From assembly GCA_020160755.1 (NCBI GenBank), contig JAIUPN010000010.1:62001-126000 (forward strand): a stretch of DNA of 64,000 bases, in the 5' to 3' direction. A program made the position numbers and the translations under genes. Below, in pieces: positions 34,058-43,569 of the stretch. The stretch comes from Pseudomonadota bacterium (GTDB taxonomy: Bacteria; Pseudomonadota; Alphaproteobacteria; Sphingomonadales; Sphingomonadaceae). The notes under the pieces are model-generated. The model saw nothing but the letters and a program-made list of their open reading frames with translations, was not told the DNA's origin and did no database searches. The first letter of the stretch is position 1; every line of letters starts with the position of its first letter.

Positions 34058-35689
34058 TTACGCCGTCTTGCGCAGGGGTTCCTGTTCGCTCGTTCCGGGA
34101 CCGGTCGGTGCCGCCGCCGGGGCGCGCAGCAGGCCGCGGTCGGCGAGCAGGCGTTCGGTATCGGCGGCCGAGGCCGCGCGGCCGAAATACCAGCCCTGAC
34201 CCTTGGCGCAGCCGAGCCGCGTCAATTCGATCGCGGTCGCTTCATCCTCGACGCCTTCGGCGGTGATCGGCATCGCGAGGCTCTCGCCGAGCCGGACGAT
34301 CGCGACGACGATCGCCTGCGCGTCGGGGCTGCCGCGCATCGCGGCGACGAAGCTGCGGTCGATCTTGATGCGGTCGAACGGCAGCGCACGCAGGTGCGAC
34401 AGCGAACTGTAACCGGTGCCGAAATCGTCGAGGCTGAGCGAGACGCCCTGATTTTTCAGGCTGGTGACGATCGAACGCACGAGCGGCAGATTCTCGAACA
34501 GCGAGCTTTCGGTGATTTCGACTTCGAGCTGGCTGGCGGGGAAGCCGACCTCGACGAGCAGCTTGGTCAGCTTCTGGCTGAACCACGGGTCCTTGAGCTG
34601 CTGCGGCGAGATGTTGACCGCGAGCAGGATCGACGGGTCCCAGCGCTTGGCCATTTCCATCGCGTTGCGGATGACCAGCAGCGACAATTCGCCGATCAGG
34701 CCGCTTTCTTCTGCGACCGGAATGAAGCGTTCGGGCGGGATCATTCCATATTCGGGCGATTCCCAGCGCATCAGCATCTCGAAACCGATCAGGCGGCCGC
34801 TGGCAATGTCGACCTGCGGTTCGAAGTGCGGCACGAACTCGCCGCGCGGCATGCCCTCGCGAATCCCGGTTTCGATCTGGTTGCGCACCTGCACCGCCAT
34901 TTCCATGCCGGGTTCGAACCAGATGTGGCGGTTTCGTCCCTCGTCCTTGCCATGATACATGGCGATGTCGGCCTGACGGACCATCGTTTCCATCGTCATG
35001 CTGGCGTCGCCCGCGAGCGAGATGCCGAGCGAGGCGCCGATGCGGATCTGCTGCGCATCGTGCATCACCGAATTGTCGAGTGCCATGACGAGTTCGGCTG
35101 CCAGTGCGTCGATATCGGCGCGCGCGGCGGGTTCGAAGACAAGCATCGCGACAAATTCGTCGCCGCCGAGCCGCGCCTTCGTCGCGTTGGGCGGCAGGGT
35201 CGCCGAGATGCGCTCGGCCGCGACCTGGAGTACGCGATCGCCCGCGGCGTGGCCGTGAATGTCGTTGACGGTCTTGAAATGGTCGAGGTCGAGCAGGAAG
35301 AGCGCGACCTGACGCTTGTCGGCGATGGCGCCCGCAATCAGTTGCTGCCCCGTCGCGAGCAGCGCGCGGCGGTTGAGGAACCCGGTCAGCGGGTCGGTGT
35401 CGGCGAGATAGCGCGCGCGCTGTTCGGCCTCGGTACGCTCGCGGATTTCGCGGTTGAGATCTTCGTAGCGGCGCCAGCCGAAAAGGATCAGCGCAATGTT
35501 GAGCACGAGCGCCGCGGCAAGCGCCCGGTCGGGGCCGCCGCCGAGGCCGATCAGCGCGCGGACGGCTGCCTGCATCACATTGCTGCCCGTGCCGACGAAC
35601 AGCAGGATCGCGGCAACGACGATGCCCCCGGCTATGATGTCGCGTTTGGCGCCCTCGCTGCGGTCGAATTGCTTCGGCGTCGCTGTCAT
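34058..35689 (-). CDS. GGDEF-EAL cyclic-di-GMP protein
   Basis: A 543-residue membrane protein: two N-terminal transmembrane helices (about 17-70), a short helical linker, a GGDEF domain with intact LGGDEFVAML, and an EAL domain. The EAL signature reads FEMLMRW (EML), but NISPQQL, EITES, DDFGTGYSSL, KIDRSFV and AEGVE are all kept, so phosphodiesterase activity is likely. It has dual-function layout; which activity dominates is unknown. Start: ATG at 35689 with GGTGGGG upstream (the ATG at 35707 is the alternative). Confidence 0.88.
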   Translation of the reverse strand: MTATPKQFDRSEGAKRDIIAGGIVVAAILLFVGTGSNVMQAAVRALIGLGGGPDRALAAALVLNIALILFGWRRYEDLNREIRERTEAEQRARYLADTDPLTGFLNRRALLATGQQLIAGAIADKRQVALFLLDLDHFKTVNDIHGHAAGDRVLQVAAERISATLPPNATKARLGGDEFVAMLVFEPAARADIDALAAELVMALDNSVMHDAQQIRIGASLGISLAGDASMTMETMVRQADIAMYHGKDEGRNRHIWFEPGMEMAVQVRNQIETGIREGMPRGEFVPHFEPQVDIASGRLIGFEMLMRWESPEYGMIPPERFIPVAEESGLIGELSLLVIRNAMEMAKRWDPSILLAVNISPQQLKDPWFSQKLTKLLVEVGFPASQLEVEITESSLFENLPLVRSIVTSLKNQGVSLSLDDFGTGYSSLSHLRALPFDRIKIDRSFVAAMRGSPDAQAIVVAIVRLGESLAMPITAEGVEDEATAIELTRLGCAKGQGWYFGRAASAADTERLLADRGLLRAPAAAPTGPGTSEQEPLRKTA

Positions 35690-35965
35690 ATGAATTTTCC
35701 CCACCATTGCGCGCTTTATGGCGCCGAAGCGGTGAAATTTGGGTTAAGTGCGCTGCCCCGGCCGTGCGGCGCGTCGGCCTGCTTCCGGCCATGCTTGCAT
35801 TTGGCGGTGTTTTTGCGTAGAGGCCGCCGCGTCCGCGTGCATCTTGCGCACGGGCATATCGATGTCCGCGACGGAAAGTCTGTCCACGGATAGCCGCTGG
35901 TTGGCGAGGTTTCGCTCACCGGCGTCTTTTGCGTTGCGGGCCTCGAAGCTAAGGATTTGAGGCGC

Positions 35966-37405
35966 ATGTTCGACAGTCTGAGCAATCGGCTTGGCGATGT
36001 TTTCGGGAAGCTCCGCGGTCGCGGCGCGCTGACCGAGGCCGACGTGCGCGCGGCGATGCGCGAAGTGCGAATCGCCCTGCTCGAAGCCGACGTCGCGCTG
36101 CCTGTCGTGCGCAGCTTCGTCGATCAGGTCACCGAACTCGCGATCGGCCAGAATGTCCTGCGCTCGGTCACCCCGGGGCAGCAGGTCGTCAAGATCGTCA
36201 GCGACGCGCTGACCGAGATGCTCGGTTCGGAAACCGCCGAGCTGGACCTTGCCGTCACCCCGCCCGCCGTCATCATGATGGTTGGTCTTCAGGGTTCGGG
36301 TAAGACGACGACGACCGCGAAGATCGCGAAGCGGCTGAAGGACAAGGAGCGCAAGAAGGTGCTGATGGCGTCGCTCGACGTCAACCGCCCCGCCGCGCAG
36401 GAACAGCTTGCCGTGCTCGGCCAGCAGATCGACGTCGCGACCCTGCCGATCGTCGCGGGCCAGCAGCCGGTCGAAATCGCGAGCCGTGCGCTGCAGGCCG
36501 CGAAGCTTCAGGGCTATGACGTCCTGATGCTCGACACCGCGGGCCGCCTCCACGTCGACCAGCAGTTGATGGACGAGATGCAGGCGGTGTCGCGCACGGC
36601 GAACCCCGCCGAAACGCTGCTTGTCGTCGACAGTCTCACGGGTCAGGACGCGGTGCAGGTCGCGCAGCGCTTCACCGATCAGGTGCCGCTGACCGGCGTC
36701 GTGCTCACGCGTATGGACGGCGATGCGCGCGGCGGTGCCGCGCTCTCGATGCGCGCGGTCACCGGCAAGCCGATCAAATTCGCGGGCACCGGCGAAAAGC
36801 TCGACGGGCTCGAACTCTTCCAGCCGTCGCGTATCGCGGGCCGCATCCTTGGCATGGGCGACGTCGTCAGTCTGGTCGAACGCGCCGCCGAAACGATCCA
36901 GGCCGAAGAGGCCGAGGCGATGGCGGCGAAGATGGCGAAGGGCCAGTTCGACCTCAACGACCTCCGCACCCAGCTCAACCAGATGCGCCGCATGGGCGGC
37001 CTCGGCGCGCTCGCGGGCATGATCCCGGGCATCAAGAAGGCGCAGGCGCAGATGGCGGCGGGCGGGGCGGACGACAAGATGCTCATTCACTTCGACGCGA
37101 TCATGGGGTCGATGACCCCCAAGGAGCGCGCGAAGCCCGAAATCCTGACCGCGAAGCGCAAGATCCGCATCGCCAACGGGTCGGGCACGACGGTGCAGCA
37201 GGTCAACAAGGTGCTGAAAATGCACCAGGAAATGTCCAGCGCGATGAAGAAGATCCGCAAGATGGGCGGATTGAAGGGCCTCGGCGCGCTGTTCGGCAAG
37301 GGCGGCGGCATTCCCGGAATGGGCGGCGGCGGTGGCCTCCCCGGTCTCGGCGGCGGCGGAGCGATCCCGCCCGAACTCGCCAATCTGATGAATAAAAAGA
37401 AATAA
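35966..37405 (+). CDS. ffh: Signal recognition particle protein Ffh
   Basis: A 479-residue SRP54 GTPase. N domain, then G domain with GLQGSGKTTTTAK, DTAGRLHVD and RMDGDARGG, then a Met-rich M domain (from about 330) that binds SRP RNA and signal peptides, ending in a Gly-rich tail. The ATG at 35966 follows AAGGATTTGAGG. It leads the ffh-rpsP-rimM cluster; its receptor FtsY is 4 kb away on the opposite strand. Confidence 0.97.
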   Translation: MFDSLSNRLGDVFGKLRGRGALTEADVRAAMREVRIALLEADVALPVVRSFVDQVTELAIGQNVLRSVTPGQQVVKIVSDALTEMLGSETAELDLAVTPPAVIMMVGLQGSGKTTTTAKIAKRLKDKERKKVLMASLDVNRPAAQEQLAVLGQQIDVATLPIVAGQQPVEIASRALQAAKLQGYDVLMLDTAGRLHVDQQLMDEMQAVSRTANPAETLLVVDSLTGQDAVQVAQRFTDQVPLTGVVLTRMDGDARGGAALSMRAVTGKPIKFAGTGEKLDGLELFQPSRIAGRILGMGDVVSLVERAAETIQAEEAEAMAAKMAKGQFDLNDLRTQLNQMRRMGGLGALAGMIPGIKKAQAQMAAGGADDKMLIHFDAIMGSMTPKERAKPEILTAKRKIRIANGSGTTVQQVNKVLKMHQEMSSAMKKIRKMGGLKGLGALFGKGGGIPGMGGGGGLPGLGGGGAIPPELANLMNKKK

Positions 37406-37445
37406 TCGACCCGACTTTAAACATTAAACTCTGAAGGAAAATATC

Positions 37446-38018
37446 ATGGCAACCTCCATTCGCCTCGCACGCGGCGGTTCGAAGAAGCGTCCTTACTACA
37501 AGATCGTCGTCGCCGATTCGCGCAGCCCGCGCGACGGCCGCTTCATCGAGCGCATCGGCAGCTACAACCCGCTGCTCGCCAAGGACAATCCCGAGCGCGT
37601 GAAGCTCGACGCCGACCGTGCGAAGCACTGGGTTTCGGTTGGCGCGCAGCCGACCGACCGCGTCGCTCGTTTCCTCGACGCCGCGGGCGTCCTCGAACGC
37701 GCTGCTCGCAACAACCCGAACAAGGGTGTCCCTGGCGAAAAGGCCAAGGAACGCGCCGAAGAAAAGGCGCAGAAGCTGGCTGACGCCGAAGAAGCCGCAG
37801 CCGCTGCTGCCGCCGCTCCGGCCCCGGAACCCGAAGTCGAAGCGCCTGCCGCTGAAGAAGTAGCCGCTGAGGCTGTCGCCGAAGCCGTCGCCGACGAAGT
37901 TCCGGCCGACGCGACCGCCGAAGACGCGACCGCGATCGCCGAAGAAGTCGCCGAAGGCGGCCCGGTTGCCGAAGAAGCGCCTGCTGCGGAAGCCGGCGAA
38001 GAAAAGGCCGAAGGCTAA
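37446..38018 (+). CDS. rpsP: 30S ribosomal protein S16 with acidic C-terminal extension
   Basis: A 190-residue protein, about twice the usual S16. Residues 1-85 are normal ([32 protein letters not shown]). From about 95 a Lys/Glu-Ala helix leads into a low-complexity acidic tail built of [13 protein letters not shown] units to the end. Its charge is opposite to the basic tail on L21 in this window. GAAGGAA precedes the ATG. It is followed within 4 nt by rimM. Confidence 0.97.
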   Translation: MATSIRLARGGSKKRPYYKIVVADSRSPRDGRFIERIGSYNPLLAKDNPERVKLDADRAKHWVSVGAQPTDRVARFLDAAGVLERAARNNPNKGVPGEKAKERAEEKAQKLADAEEAAAAAAAAPAPEPEVEAPAAEEVAAEAVAEAVADEVPADATAEDATAIAEEVAEGGPVAEEAPAAEAGEEKAEG

Positions 38019-38021
38019 GCC

Positions 38022-38516
38022 TTGGCCGACGCGAATCGCCCTGTCACCCTCGCCGCCATCGCCGGCGCGCATGGGGTGCGGGGCGAGGTGCGCCTCAAAT
38101 TATTCGGCGAAGGCGCGGAGGCTCTCCGCGCCTTTTCCATTTTCGATGCGGGGGAGCGCAAACTCACCCTGAAATCGGTGCGCCCCGCCAATCAGGGCGC
38201 GGTCGCGACCTTTGTCGAGATATCCGATCGCAGCGCCGCCGAGGCGCTGCGCGGCACCGTGCTGACCGTCCCGCGTTCGGCGCTGCCGCCGCTGGGCGAG
38301 GGCGAATATTACCACCACGACCTGCTCGGCCTGCCGTGCGTGTCGACCGACGGCATCGCCATCGGCCATGTCGCCGCCGTCGAGAATTTCGGCGCGGGCG
38401 ACATTCTCGAAATCGAGAAACCCGACCGCAAGCGCTTCATGGTGCCGATGACCGCGCAGGCGGTACCGGCGTGGAACGACGACGGCGTGACGATCGACGC
38501 GGCGTTCGTCGAATAG
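38022..38516 (+). CDS. rimM: 16S rRNA processing protein RimM
   Basis: A 164-residue 30S-maturation factor that binds S19. The N-terminal RimM domain (IAGAHGVRGEVRLK) and the C-terminal PRC-barrel (EYYHHDLLGLPC, FMVPMT) are present. The start is a TTG at 38022, 3 nt past the rpsP stop, with AAGG in the rpsP end as ribosome site. TrmD normally follows directly but is displaced here by about 3.2 kb. Confidence 0.93.
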   Translation: MADANRPVTLAAIAGAHGVRGEVRLKLFGEGAEALRAFSIFDAGERKLTLKSVRPANQGAVATFVEISDRSAAEALRGTVLTVPRSALPPLGEGEYYHHDLLGLPCVSTDGIAIGHVAAVENFGAGDILEIEKPDRKRFMVPMTAQAVPAWNDDGVTIDAAFVE

Positions 38517-38574
38517 CCGATTGCCCTGACCCGCCAGTCTGATAGCCCCTTCGCACATCGCCGGGGAGACTGTC

Positions 38575-40083
38575 ATGCGCTGGAAATCGGGTTTTGCTTT
38601 TGCTCTCATGCTCGGAGCTTCTCTCCCCGCTGCGGCGCAGGAAACGACGGGGAAGACCCTCGACCAGCTCGCCCCCGAAATCGACGCGCTTTTCGCCAGA
38701 TTCCAGACCGATCAGCATGTGCCCGGAGTGGTCTACGGCGTCGTCAGGGACGGCAAGCTCGCCTATGTGAAGGGCCTCGGCTTCCAGAATATCGCCGACA
38801 AGCGCCCCGTAACCTCCGACAGCCTGTTCCGTATCGCCTCGATGACCAAGGCGTTCACCGCGCTGTCGATCCTGAAGCTGCGCGATGATGGCAAGCTCCG
38901 CCTCGACGACCTCGCCGAGCAATATGTGCCCGAAATGAAGGGCTGGACCTATCCGACCAAAGACAGCCCACGCATCCGCGTCCGCGACCTGCTCCAGCAC
39001 GTGGGCGGGTTCGTCACCGACGATCCGTGGGGCGACCGCCAGCAGATACTGCCGCAGGAAGACTTTACGAAGATGATCGCCGCGGGGGTGCCGTTCAGCC
39101 GCGCGCCGCAAGCAGCCCATGAATATTCGAACTTCGGCTATGCGCTGCTCGGCCGGATCGTCACCAACGCGTCGGGCATGGACTATGCCGACTATGTTCG
39201 AAAGACGATTCTGACTCCGCTCGGTATGGCGAGCAGCGGCTTCGATGCGCCGAAGGCCCCCAGGGCGCGCTATGCGCTCGGCTATCGCTGGGAAAATGAG
39301 CGCTGGACCGCCGAGCCCGAGATGGTCGACGGCGCCTTCAACGCGATGGGCGGGTTGCAGGTCAGCGCCAACGACTATGCCAAATGGGTCGCCTTCCTGC
39401 TCTCGGCCTGGCCCGCGCGCGACGATCCCGACACCGGCCCGGTCAGGCGCGCGACGGTGCGCGAGGTCGCACAGGGCCTGAATTTCACGTCGGTCGTCAA
39501 TCGCACCGGCGCGAGCGGTGCGACGGCGTGCAAGCTGTCGAGCGCCTATGGCATGGGCTGGCGCGTCGCGCAGGACTGCGACCTCGGGCTGACGCTCGCG
39601 CACGGCGGCGGCTATCCGGGCTATGGCAGCCATGTGATGCTGATGCCCGATTATGGCGTCGGGGTGTTCGCGTTGACGAACCGGACCTATGCCGGGCCGT
39701 CTGGCCCCGCGTGGGACACCGCGGTCGCGATGGACAAGGCGGGGCTGCTCGAAACACGCGCCGTGCCGGTATCGCCGGCGGTCGCCGAAACCTATGCGGC
39801 GGCAAGGGCAGCTTATGCCGCGGGCGATCTCGGCCCGCTGCAGGGCCGGCTCGCGATGAATTTTCTGATGGATCGCTCGGCCGAAAACTGGAAAGCCGAA
39901 CTGGCGAAGCTGAAGGCCGCGGTCGGCGCGTGCCCGACCGACGAACCGCTCGCGCCGACGGGGGCGATGTCGACCGCGTTCCGGCTCAATTGCGAGCGGG
40001 GCAAGCTCGACGGGCAGTTACTTCTCGCGCCGACCACGCCGGCGACGATTCAGGCACTGCGTTTCCGCGTCGTGCTGCCCTAA
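38575..40083 (+). CDS. Secreted serine hydrolase, beta-lactamase/class C-like
   Basis: A 502-residue protein with a signal peptide (MRWKSGFAFALMLGASLPAAAQ). SMTK is the nucleophile-lysine motif, YSNFGYALLG the Tyr motif, and LAHGGGYPGYGSH the third motif region, the set of class C beta-lactamase/DD-peptidase/esterase family proteins. A ~100-residue C-terminal extension follows. The substrate (peptide, ester or lactam) is not determined. It sits inside the rimM-trmD interval. Confidence 0.85.
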   Translation: MRWKSGFAFALMLGASLPAAAQETTGKTLDQLAPEIDALFARFQTDQHVPGVVYGVVRDGKLAYVKGLGFQNIADKRPVTSDSLFRIASMTKAFTALSILKLRDDGKLRLDDLAEQYVPEMKGWTYPTKDSPRIRVRDLLQHVGGFVTDDPWGDRQQILPQEDFTKMIAAGVPFSRAPQAAHEYSNFGYALLGRIVTNASGMDYADYVRKTILTPLGMASSGFDAPKAPRARYALGYRWENERWTAEPEMVDGAFNAMGGLQVSANDYAKWVAFLLSAWPARDDPDTGPVRRATVREVAQGLNFTSVVNRTGASGATACKLSSAYGMGWRVAQDCDLGLTLAHGGGYPGYGSHVMLMPDYGVGVFALTNRTYAGPSGPAWDTAVAMDKAGLLETRAVPVSPAVAETYAAARAAYAAGDLGPLQGRLAMNFLMDRSAENWKAELAKLKAAVGACPTDEPLAPTGAMSTAFRLNCERGKLDGQLLLAPTTPATIQALRFRVVLP

Positions 40084-40097
40084 GTGCCCCGATATCG

Positions 40098-40139
40098 ACG
40101 GGGTGAAGCCTTTTGCAAGGGACGGCCTCACCCCGTTTT
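40098..40139 (+). terminator. Terminator of the serine hydrolase gene
   Basis: ACGGGGTGA...GCC pairs with GGC...TCACCCCGT (9 bp plus 3 bp around one mismatch) and is followed by TTTTG, 15 nt after the hydrolase stop. Confidence 0.7.
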
Positions 40140-40169
40140 GCTCCCGACTCGCGAGAGCGACAGGGAAGC

Positions 40170-40370
40170 TTATCGCGCGCGGCGCGCTCGCACTCCGCAG
40201 CGCGCAGCGGCACGCGTGAAGACGCTGTCTTCGCCGGGTGCGCTCGGCACCGCGATCCACTCGCCGAGGCGGCGGAAGGGGGTTGCGAGCCAGTGGAGGC
40301 CGCGGGTGATATCGGCGCTGAAATGATCATGACCGTCATTCCAGGCGCGCATGAACTGCTCGTCTTTCAT
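40170..40370 (-). CDS. Small hypothetical protein (66 residues)
   Basis: Starts MKDEQFMRAWNDGHDHFSAD, then a helix LHWLATPFRRLGEW and a basic Arg-rich end. No signal or clear membrane segment. An AAAGGAG site 7 nt before the ATG supports translation. No family is recognised. It is divergent from the LysR gene with about 100 bp between, so it may be a LysR target; this is inference from layout. Confidence 0.6.
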   Translation of the reverse strand: MKDEQFMRAWNDGHDHFSADITRGLHWLATPFRRLGEWIAVPSAPGEDSVFTRAAARCGVRARRAR

Positions 40371-40471
40371 CGTTCATCTCCTTTCGCTTGATGCAGCGGT
40401 AATGCCCTTTCCCATGCGACGCCGCCAACAAAAGGCGTAGACCATATCATAAGGAGGGCTTATAAGGTGGC

Positions 40472-41389
40472 ATGCCCAAATTGCCGCCTCTTGCTGCGAT
40501 CCGAACCTTCGAAGCGGCCGGGCGCTTGCAGAATTTCTCGCGCGCCGCCGAGGAGCTGGGGCTGACGCAGGCGGCGGTGAGTTATCAAATCCGCCAATTG
40601 GAAGACCGGCTCGGCCGCGCGCTCTTCGTGCGTGAAAAGGGGCGCGTGCGGCTTTCCGAAACCGGACAGCGACTGCTCCCCGCGATCACCGGTGCCTTTG
40701 CCGCGATGGGCGATGCGTTCGCCGCGCTCGGCAGCGACGAGGCCGACGTGCTGACGATCGACGCGATGACGACCTTTGGCGGCACCTGGCTCAGCGCGCG
40801 GATCGGCGGGTTCCAGCTCGCTTATCCCGACCTCGCGGTGCGGATGTCGATGAACAACGAGCTGATCGATTTCGATGCCACCAATGTCGACGTCGCGATC
40901 CGCGTCGGGCGCGGCCACTGGCCCGGTCTGCGCGCCGACTTCCTTTATCGCAGCCATGTCACCCCGATCTGCGCGCCGGGTTTTCTGGAAGCCAATCATA
41001 TCGAGCGGCCCGAAGATCTGCTGGACGTCGACCGTCTCGCACCCAACGACCCCTGGTGGGCCGGCTGGTTCGCCGCTGCGGGAGTCGATACCGTCCCGCC
41101 GCCGCAGCGCCGCGGGATCGAGCTCGACAGCCAGCTGCAGGAGGCGAGCGCGGTGCAGGGCGGGTACGGCATCGCGCTGATGACGCCGCTGCTGTGGCGC
41201 GCCGAACTCGACGCCGGGCGGCTCGTCCGGCCGTTCGATGCACTCTACCAGCCGGGAACGGCGCATTATCTCGTCCACCGCGACAACCGCGTCGGGGTAC
41301 GCAAGATCGAACGCTTCCGCGAATGGCTGCACGCCGAACTCGACAAGGATCGCCACCTGCTCCCCGAAGCGCTATGGGAGCCGCTTTGA
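40472..41389 (+). CDS. LysR family regulator (GcvA-like)
   Basis: A 305-residue regulator. N-terminal helix-turn-helix (AAIRTFEAAGRLQNFSRAAE, then LTQAAVSYQIRQLE, about 8-58) and a C-terminal effector-binding domain; the wording is close to GcvA-type LysR proteins that often regulate a divergent gene. The ATAAGGTGG site precedes the ATG, and an AAGGAGGGCTTATAAGG stretch upstream may hold the operator. Target and ligand unknown. Confidence 0.9.
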   Translation: MPKLPPLAAIRTFEAAGRLQNFSRAAEELGLTQAAVSYQIRQLEDRLGRALFVREKGRVRLSETGQRLLPAITGAFAAMGDAFAALGSDEADVLTIDAMTTFGGTWLSARIGGFQLAYPDLAVRMSMNNELIDFDATNVDVAIRVGRGHWPGLRADFLYRSHVTPICAPGFLEANHIERPEDLLDVDRLAPNDPWWAGWFAAAGVDTVPPPQRRGIELDSQLQEASAVQGGYGIALMTPLLWRAELDAGRLVRPFDALYQPGTAHYLVHRDNRVGVRKIERFREWLHAELDKDRHLLPEALWEPL

Positions 41390-41407
41390 GTGGACAGGCA
41401 ATCTCGC

Positions 41408-41695
41408 ATGATGTCTTTGATCATTTATCCCGCGCTTGGATTTTTCTGCGGGCTTGTTTCCAGTGCGATCGCTTATGCACTGGTCCGTCAGCGATGGGCG
41501 GCGTATCTGGTCGCGATTCTGGCTCCTTTACCTGCCCTCTATCTGATCATCGGTTTTGGCCTTGCGTTCATGCGCGACGAGACGCTGACGATGAACACCT
41601 TGTTTGAGCTCGCTGCGTTGGTGTCGGCACTCACCCTGCCATTCAGTTTGCTTGCTGCGTGGGTGGTATGTCACCGGAAATCACGCCCGTTATGA
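41408..41695 (+). CDS. Small integral membrane protein
   Basis: A 95-residue protein with three hydrophobic helices (about 3-22, 29-50, 64-85) and a short basic tail (HRKSRPL). Base composition is visibly poorer in G+C than neighbours. The ATG at 41408 is preferred; a GTG at 41390 directly after the LysR stop is possible. The stop overlaps the trmD ATG as ATGA, so trmD is now translated from this gene's message. Function unknown. Confidence 0.62.
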   Translation: MMSLIIYPALGFFCGLVSSAIAYALVRQRWAAYLVAILAPLPALYLIIGFGLAFMRDETLTMNTLFELAALVSALTLPFSLLAAWVVCHRKSRPL

Positions 41696-42429
41696 CCTTC
41701 ACCGCCGTCCCCCTGACCCTCTATCCCGACATGTTCCCCGGCCCGCTGGGGCACAGCATGGCGGGGCGCGCGCTCGAAAGCGGAACGTGGAATTGCGCGC
41801 CGGTGCAGATCCGCGACTTTGCGACCGACAAGCACCGCACCGTCGACGACACGCCCGCCGGTGGCGGTGCGGGAATGGTGCTCAAGGCCGATGTGCTCGG
41901 CGCGGCGATCGACCATGCGGTGGCGGCGCATCCGGGCCTCCCGATCCTTGCGATGACCCCGCGCGGAACGCCGATCACGCAGGCGCGCGTGCGCCAGCTT
42001 TCGGCGGGTCCGGGGGCGATCATCCTGTGCGGCCGGTTCGAGGGATTCGACGAACGCATCTTCGACGCGCGGCCGATCGAGCAAGTGTCGATGGGCGACA
42101 TCATATTGTCGGGCGGCGAGATGGGCGCGCTGCTGCTGCTCGACGCTTGCATTCGGCTGCTTCCCGGCGTAATGGGCGCGGCTTCAAGCGGGGACGACGA
42201 ATCGTTCGAAAACGGTTTGCTCGAATATCCGCACTATACCCGACCCGTCGAATGGGAAGGGCGCACGATCCCCGAAGTGCTGCGATCGGGGGATCATGCG
42301 AAGATCGCGGCCTGGCGGAAACGACAGGCAGAAGATCACACACGGTTACGCAGGCCGGACCTTTGGGAGCGCCATGAGGGCGCTCGGGACCGACCTGCCT
42401 CTGGCGCGCGGCGAAAAGAAAAGGACTAG
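41692..42429 (+). CDS. trmD: tRNA (guanine-N1)-methyltransferase TrmD
   Basis: A 245-residue trefoil-knot methyltransferase making m1G37 in t[25 protein letters not shown] and the active-site [21 protein letters not shown] region are intact. The start at 41692 overlaps the small membrane protein's stop. It is followed in 5 nt by rplS. The C-terminal ~25 residues are basic and family-variable. Confidence 0.96.
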   Translation: MTFTAVPLTLYPDMFPGPLGHSMAGRALESGTWNCAPVQIRDFATDKHRTVDDTPAGGGAGMVLKADVLGAAIDHAVAAHPGLPILAMTPRGTPITQARVRQLSAGPGAIILCGRFEGFDERIFDARPIEQVSMGDIILSGGEMGALLLLDACIRLLPGVMGAASSGDDESFENGLLEYPHYTRPVEWEGRTIPEVLRSGDHAKIAAWRKRQAEDHTRLRRPDLWERHEGARDRPASGARRKEKD

Positions 42430-42434
42430 AGGAC

Positions 42435-42812
42435 ATGAACCTCATCCAGACGATCGAAGCCGAAGAAATCGCCAAAGCGGCGAAGACCATTCCGACCTTC
42501 CGTCCCGGCGACACGCTGAAAGTCGGCGTGAAGGTGGTCGAAGGCGAACGCACCCGCGTCCAGAATTTCGAAGGCGTGTGCATCGCACGCTCGAACAAGG
42601 GCATGGGCTCCAACTTCACCGTGCGCAAAATGTCGTTCGGCGAAGGTGTCGAGCGCGTGTTCCCGCTCTATTCGCCCAACATCGACTCGATTACCGTCAT
42701 CCGCAAGGGTGCCGTGCGTCGTGCGAAGCTTTACTATCTTCGTGGCCGCACTGGTAAATCGGCGCGTATTGCGGAGCGCCGCGAATACCGGTCGGAAGCC
42801 GGCGAAGGCTAA
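42435..42812 (+). CDS. rplS: 50S ribosomal protein L19
   Basis: A 125-residue ribosomal protein. [30 protein letters not shown] and [12 protein letters not shown] are typical, with [18 protein letters not shown] near the end. AAAGGACTAGAGGAC upstream contains the ribosome site. A strong terminator 37 nt downstream ends the trmD-rplS unit. Confidence 0.98.
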   Translation: MNLIQTIEAEEIAKAAKTIPTFRPGDTLKVGVKVVEGERTRVQNFEGVCIARSNKGMGSNFTVRKMSFGEGVERVFPLYSPNIDSITVIRKGAVRRAKLYYLRGRTGKSARIAERREYRSEAGEG

Positions 42813-42849
42813 GGAGAGCTTCTCTCACCCAAAGCCGAAACAGCTTTCA

Positions 42850-42894
42850 AAAACGACCGGTTCCGCCAACAGGCAGAGCCGGTCGTTTTCTTTT
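42850..42894 (+). terminator. Terminator of trmD-rplS
   Basis: AAAACGACCGG pairs perfectly over 11 bp with CCGGTCGTTTT across an 18-nt loop, followed by CTTTT. Symmetric A/T runs allow it to work in both directions. Confidence 0.85.
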
Positions 42895-42910
42895 GGGCAA
42901 AGCGAATTTG

Positions 42911-43522
42911 ATGCAAGCGTCCGTCCTCCCGTTCCAGCCGACACGGCGCGCCTTCCTCGGCGCGGTGCTCGCCTTTGGCGTGTCGGGCGAGGCGATGGCG
43001 CTCACCAATGCCCAGCGCATCGTCGCGGCGGCGCGGCGGCAGGTCGGCGTCACGCTGACTTATGATCCGGCCTATACGGTGCTGCGCTTCCCGAACGGCG
43101 ACGTCGACCGCGCCAAGGGCGTCTGCACCGACGTCGTGATTCGTGCATTCCGCGATGCGCTCGGCGTCGATCTGCAGGCGCTTGTAAACGCCGACATGCG
43201 CGCCCATTTCGGGGCTTATCCGAAAAACTGGGGGCTGGGGCGCCCTGACCGCAACATCGATCATCGCCGCGTGCCCAATCTCGCGACCTTTTGGCGGCGG
43301 CACGGCGCGGCGCTGCCCGTCACCGACGATCCCGCCGACTGGCGCCCGGGCGACATCTTTACCCAGGTGGTCGGCGGCCGCCTGCCGCACACGGGCATCG
43401 TGTCCGACCGCAAGGATACGACCGGTGTGCCGCTCGTCCTTCACAATATCGGCGGCGGGACGCGTGAGGAGGATGCCTTGTTCAAGCATAAGCTGACCGG
43501 CCATTTCCGCTGGAAAGTCTGA
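42911..43522 (+). CDS. DUF1287 putative cell-wall peptidase/amidase-like protein
   Basis: A 203-residue protein with an exported N-terminus (TRRAFLGAVLAFGVSGEAMA, Tat-like RR). The mature part has GVCTDVVIRAF (likely nucleophile Cys), LPHTGIVSD (His) and HNIGGG, the NlpC/P60-like arrangement of DUF1287 proteins. The substrate is unproven. The ATG at 42911 (MQASVLPF) is preferred over a TTG at 42908 and an earlier TTG at 42893. Confidence 0.8.
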   Translation: MQASVLPFQPTRRAFLGAVLAFGVSGEAMALTNAQRIVAAARRQVGVTLTYDPAYTVLRFPNGDVDRAKGVCTDVVIRAFRDALGVDLQALVNADMRAHFGAYPKNWGLGRPDRNIDHRRVPNLATFWRRHGAALPVTDDPADWRPGDIFTQVVGGRLPHTGIVSDRKDTTGVPLVLHNIGGGTREEDALFKHKLTGHFRWKV

Positions 43523-43569
43523 GTTTAAGTTACGTTTTCAACCGAGTTCTTGCCTTGAGGAGTGAGTAA

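Noticed and set aside
35690..35965. SRP (4.5S) RNA gene upstream of ffh
   Set aside because: I looked for the conserved tetraloop and asymmetric-loop hairpin and did not see them.
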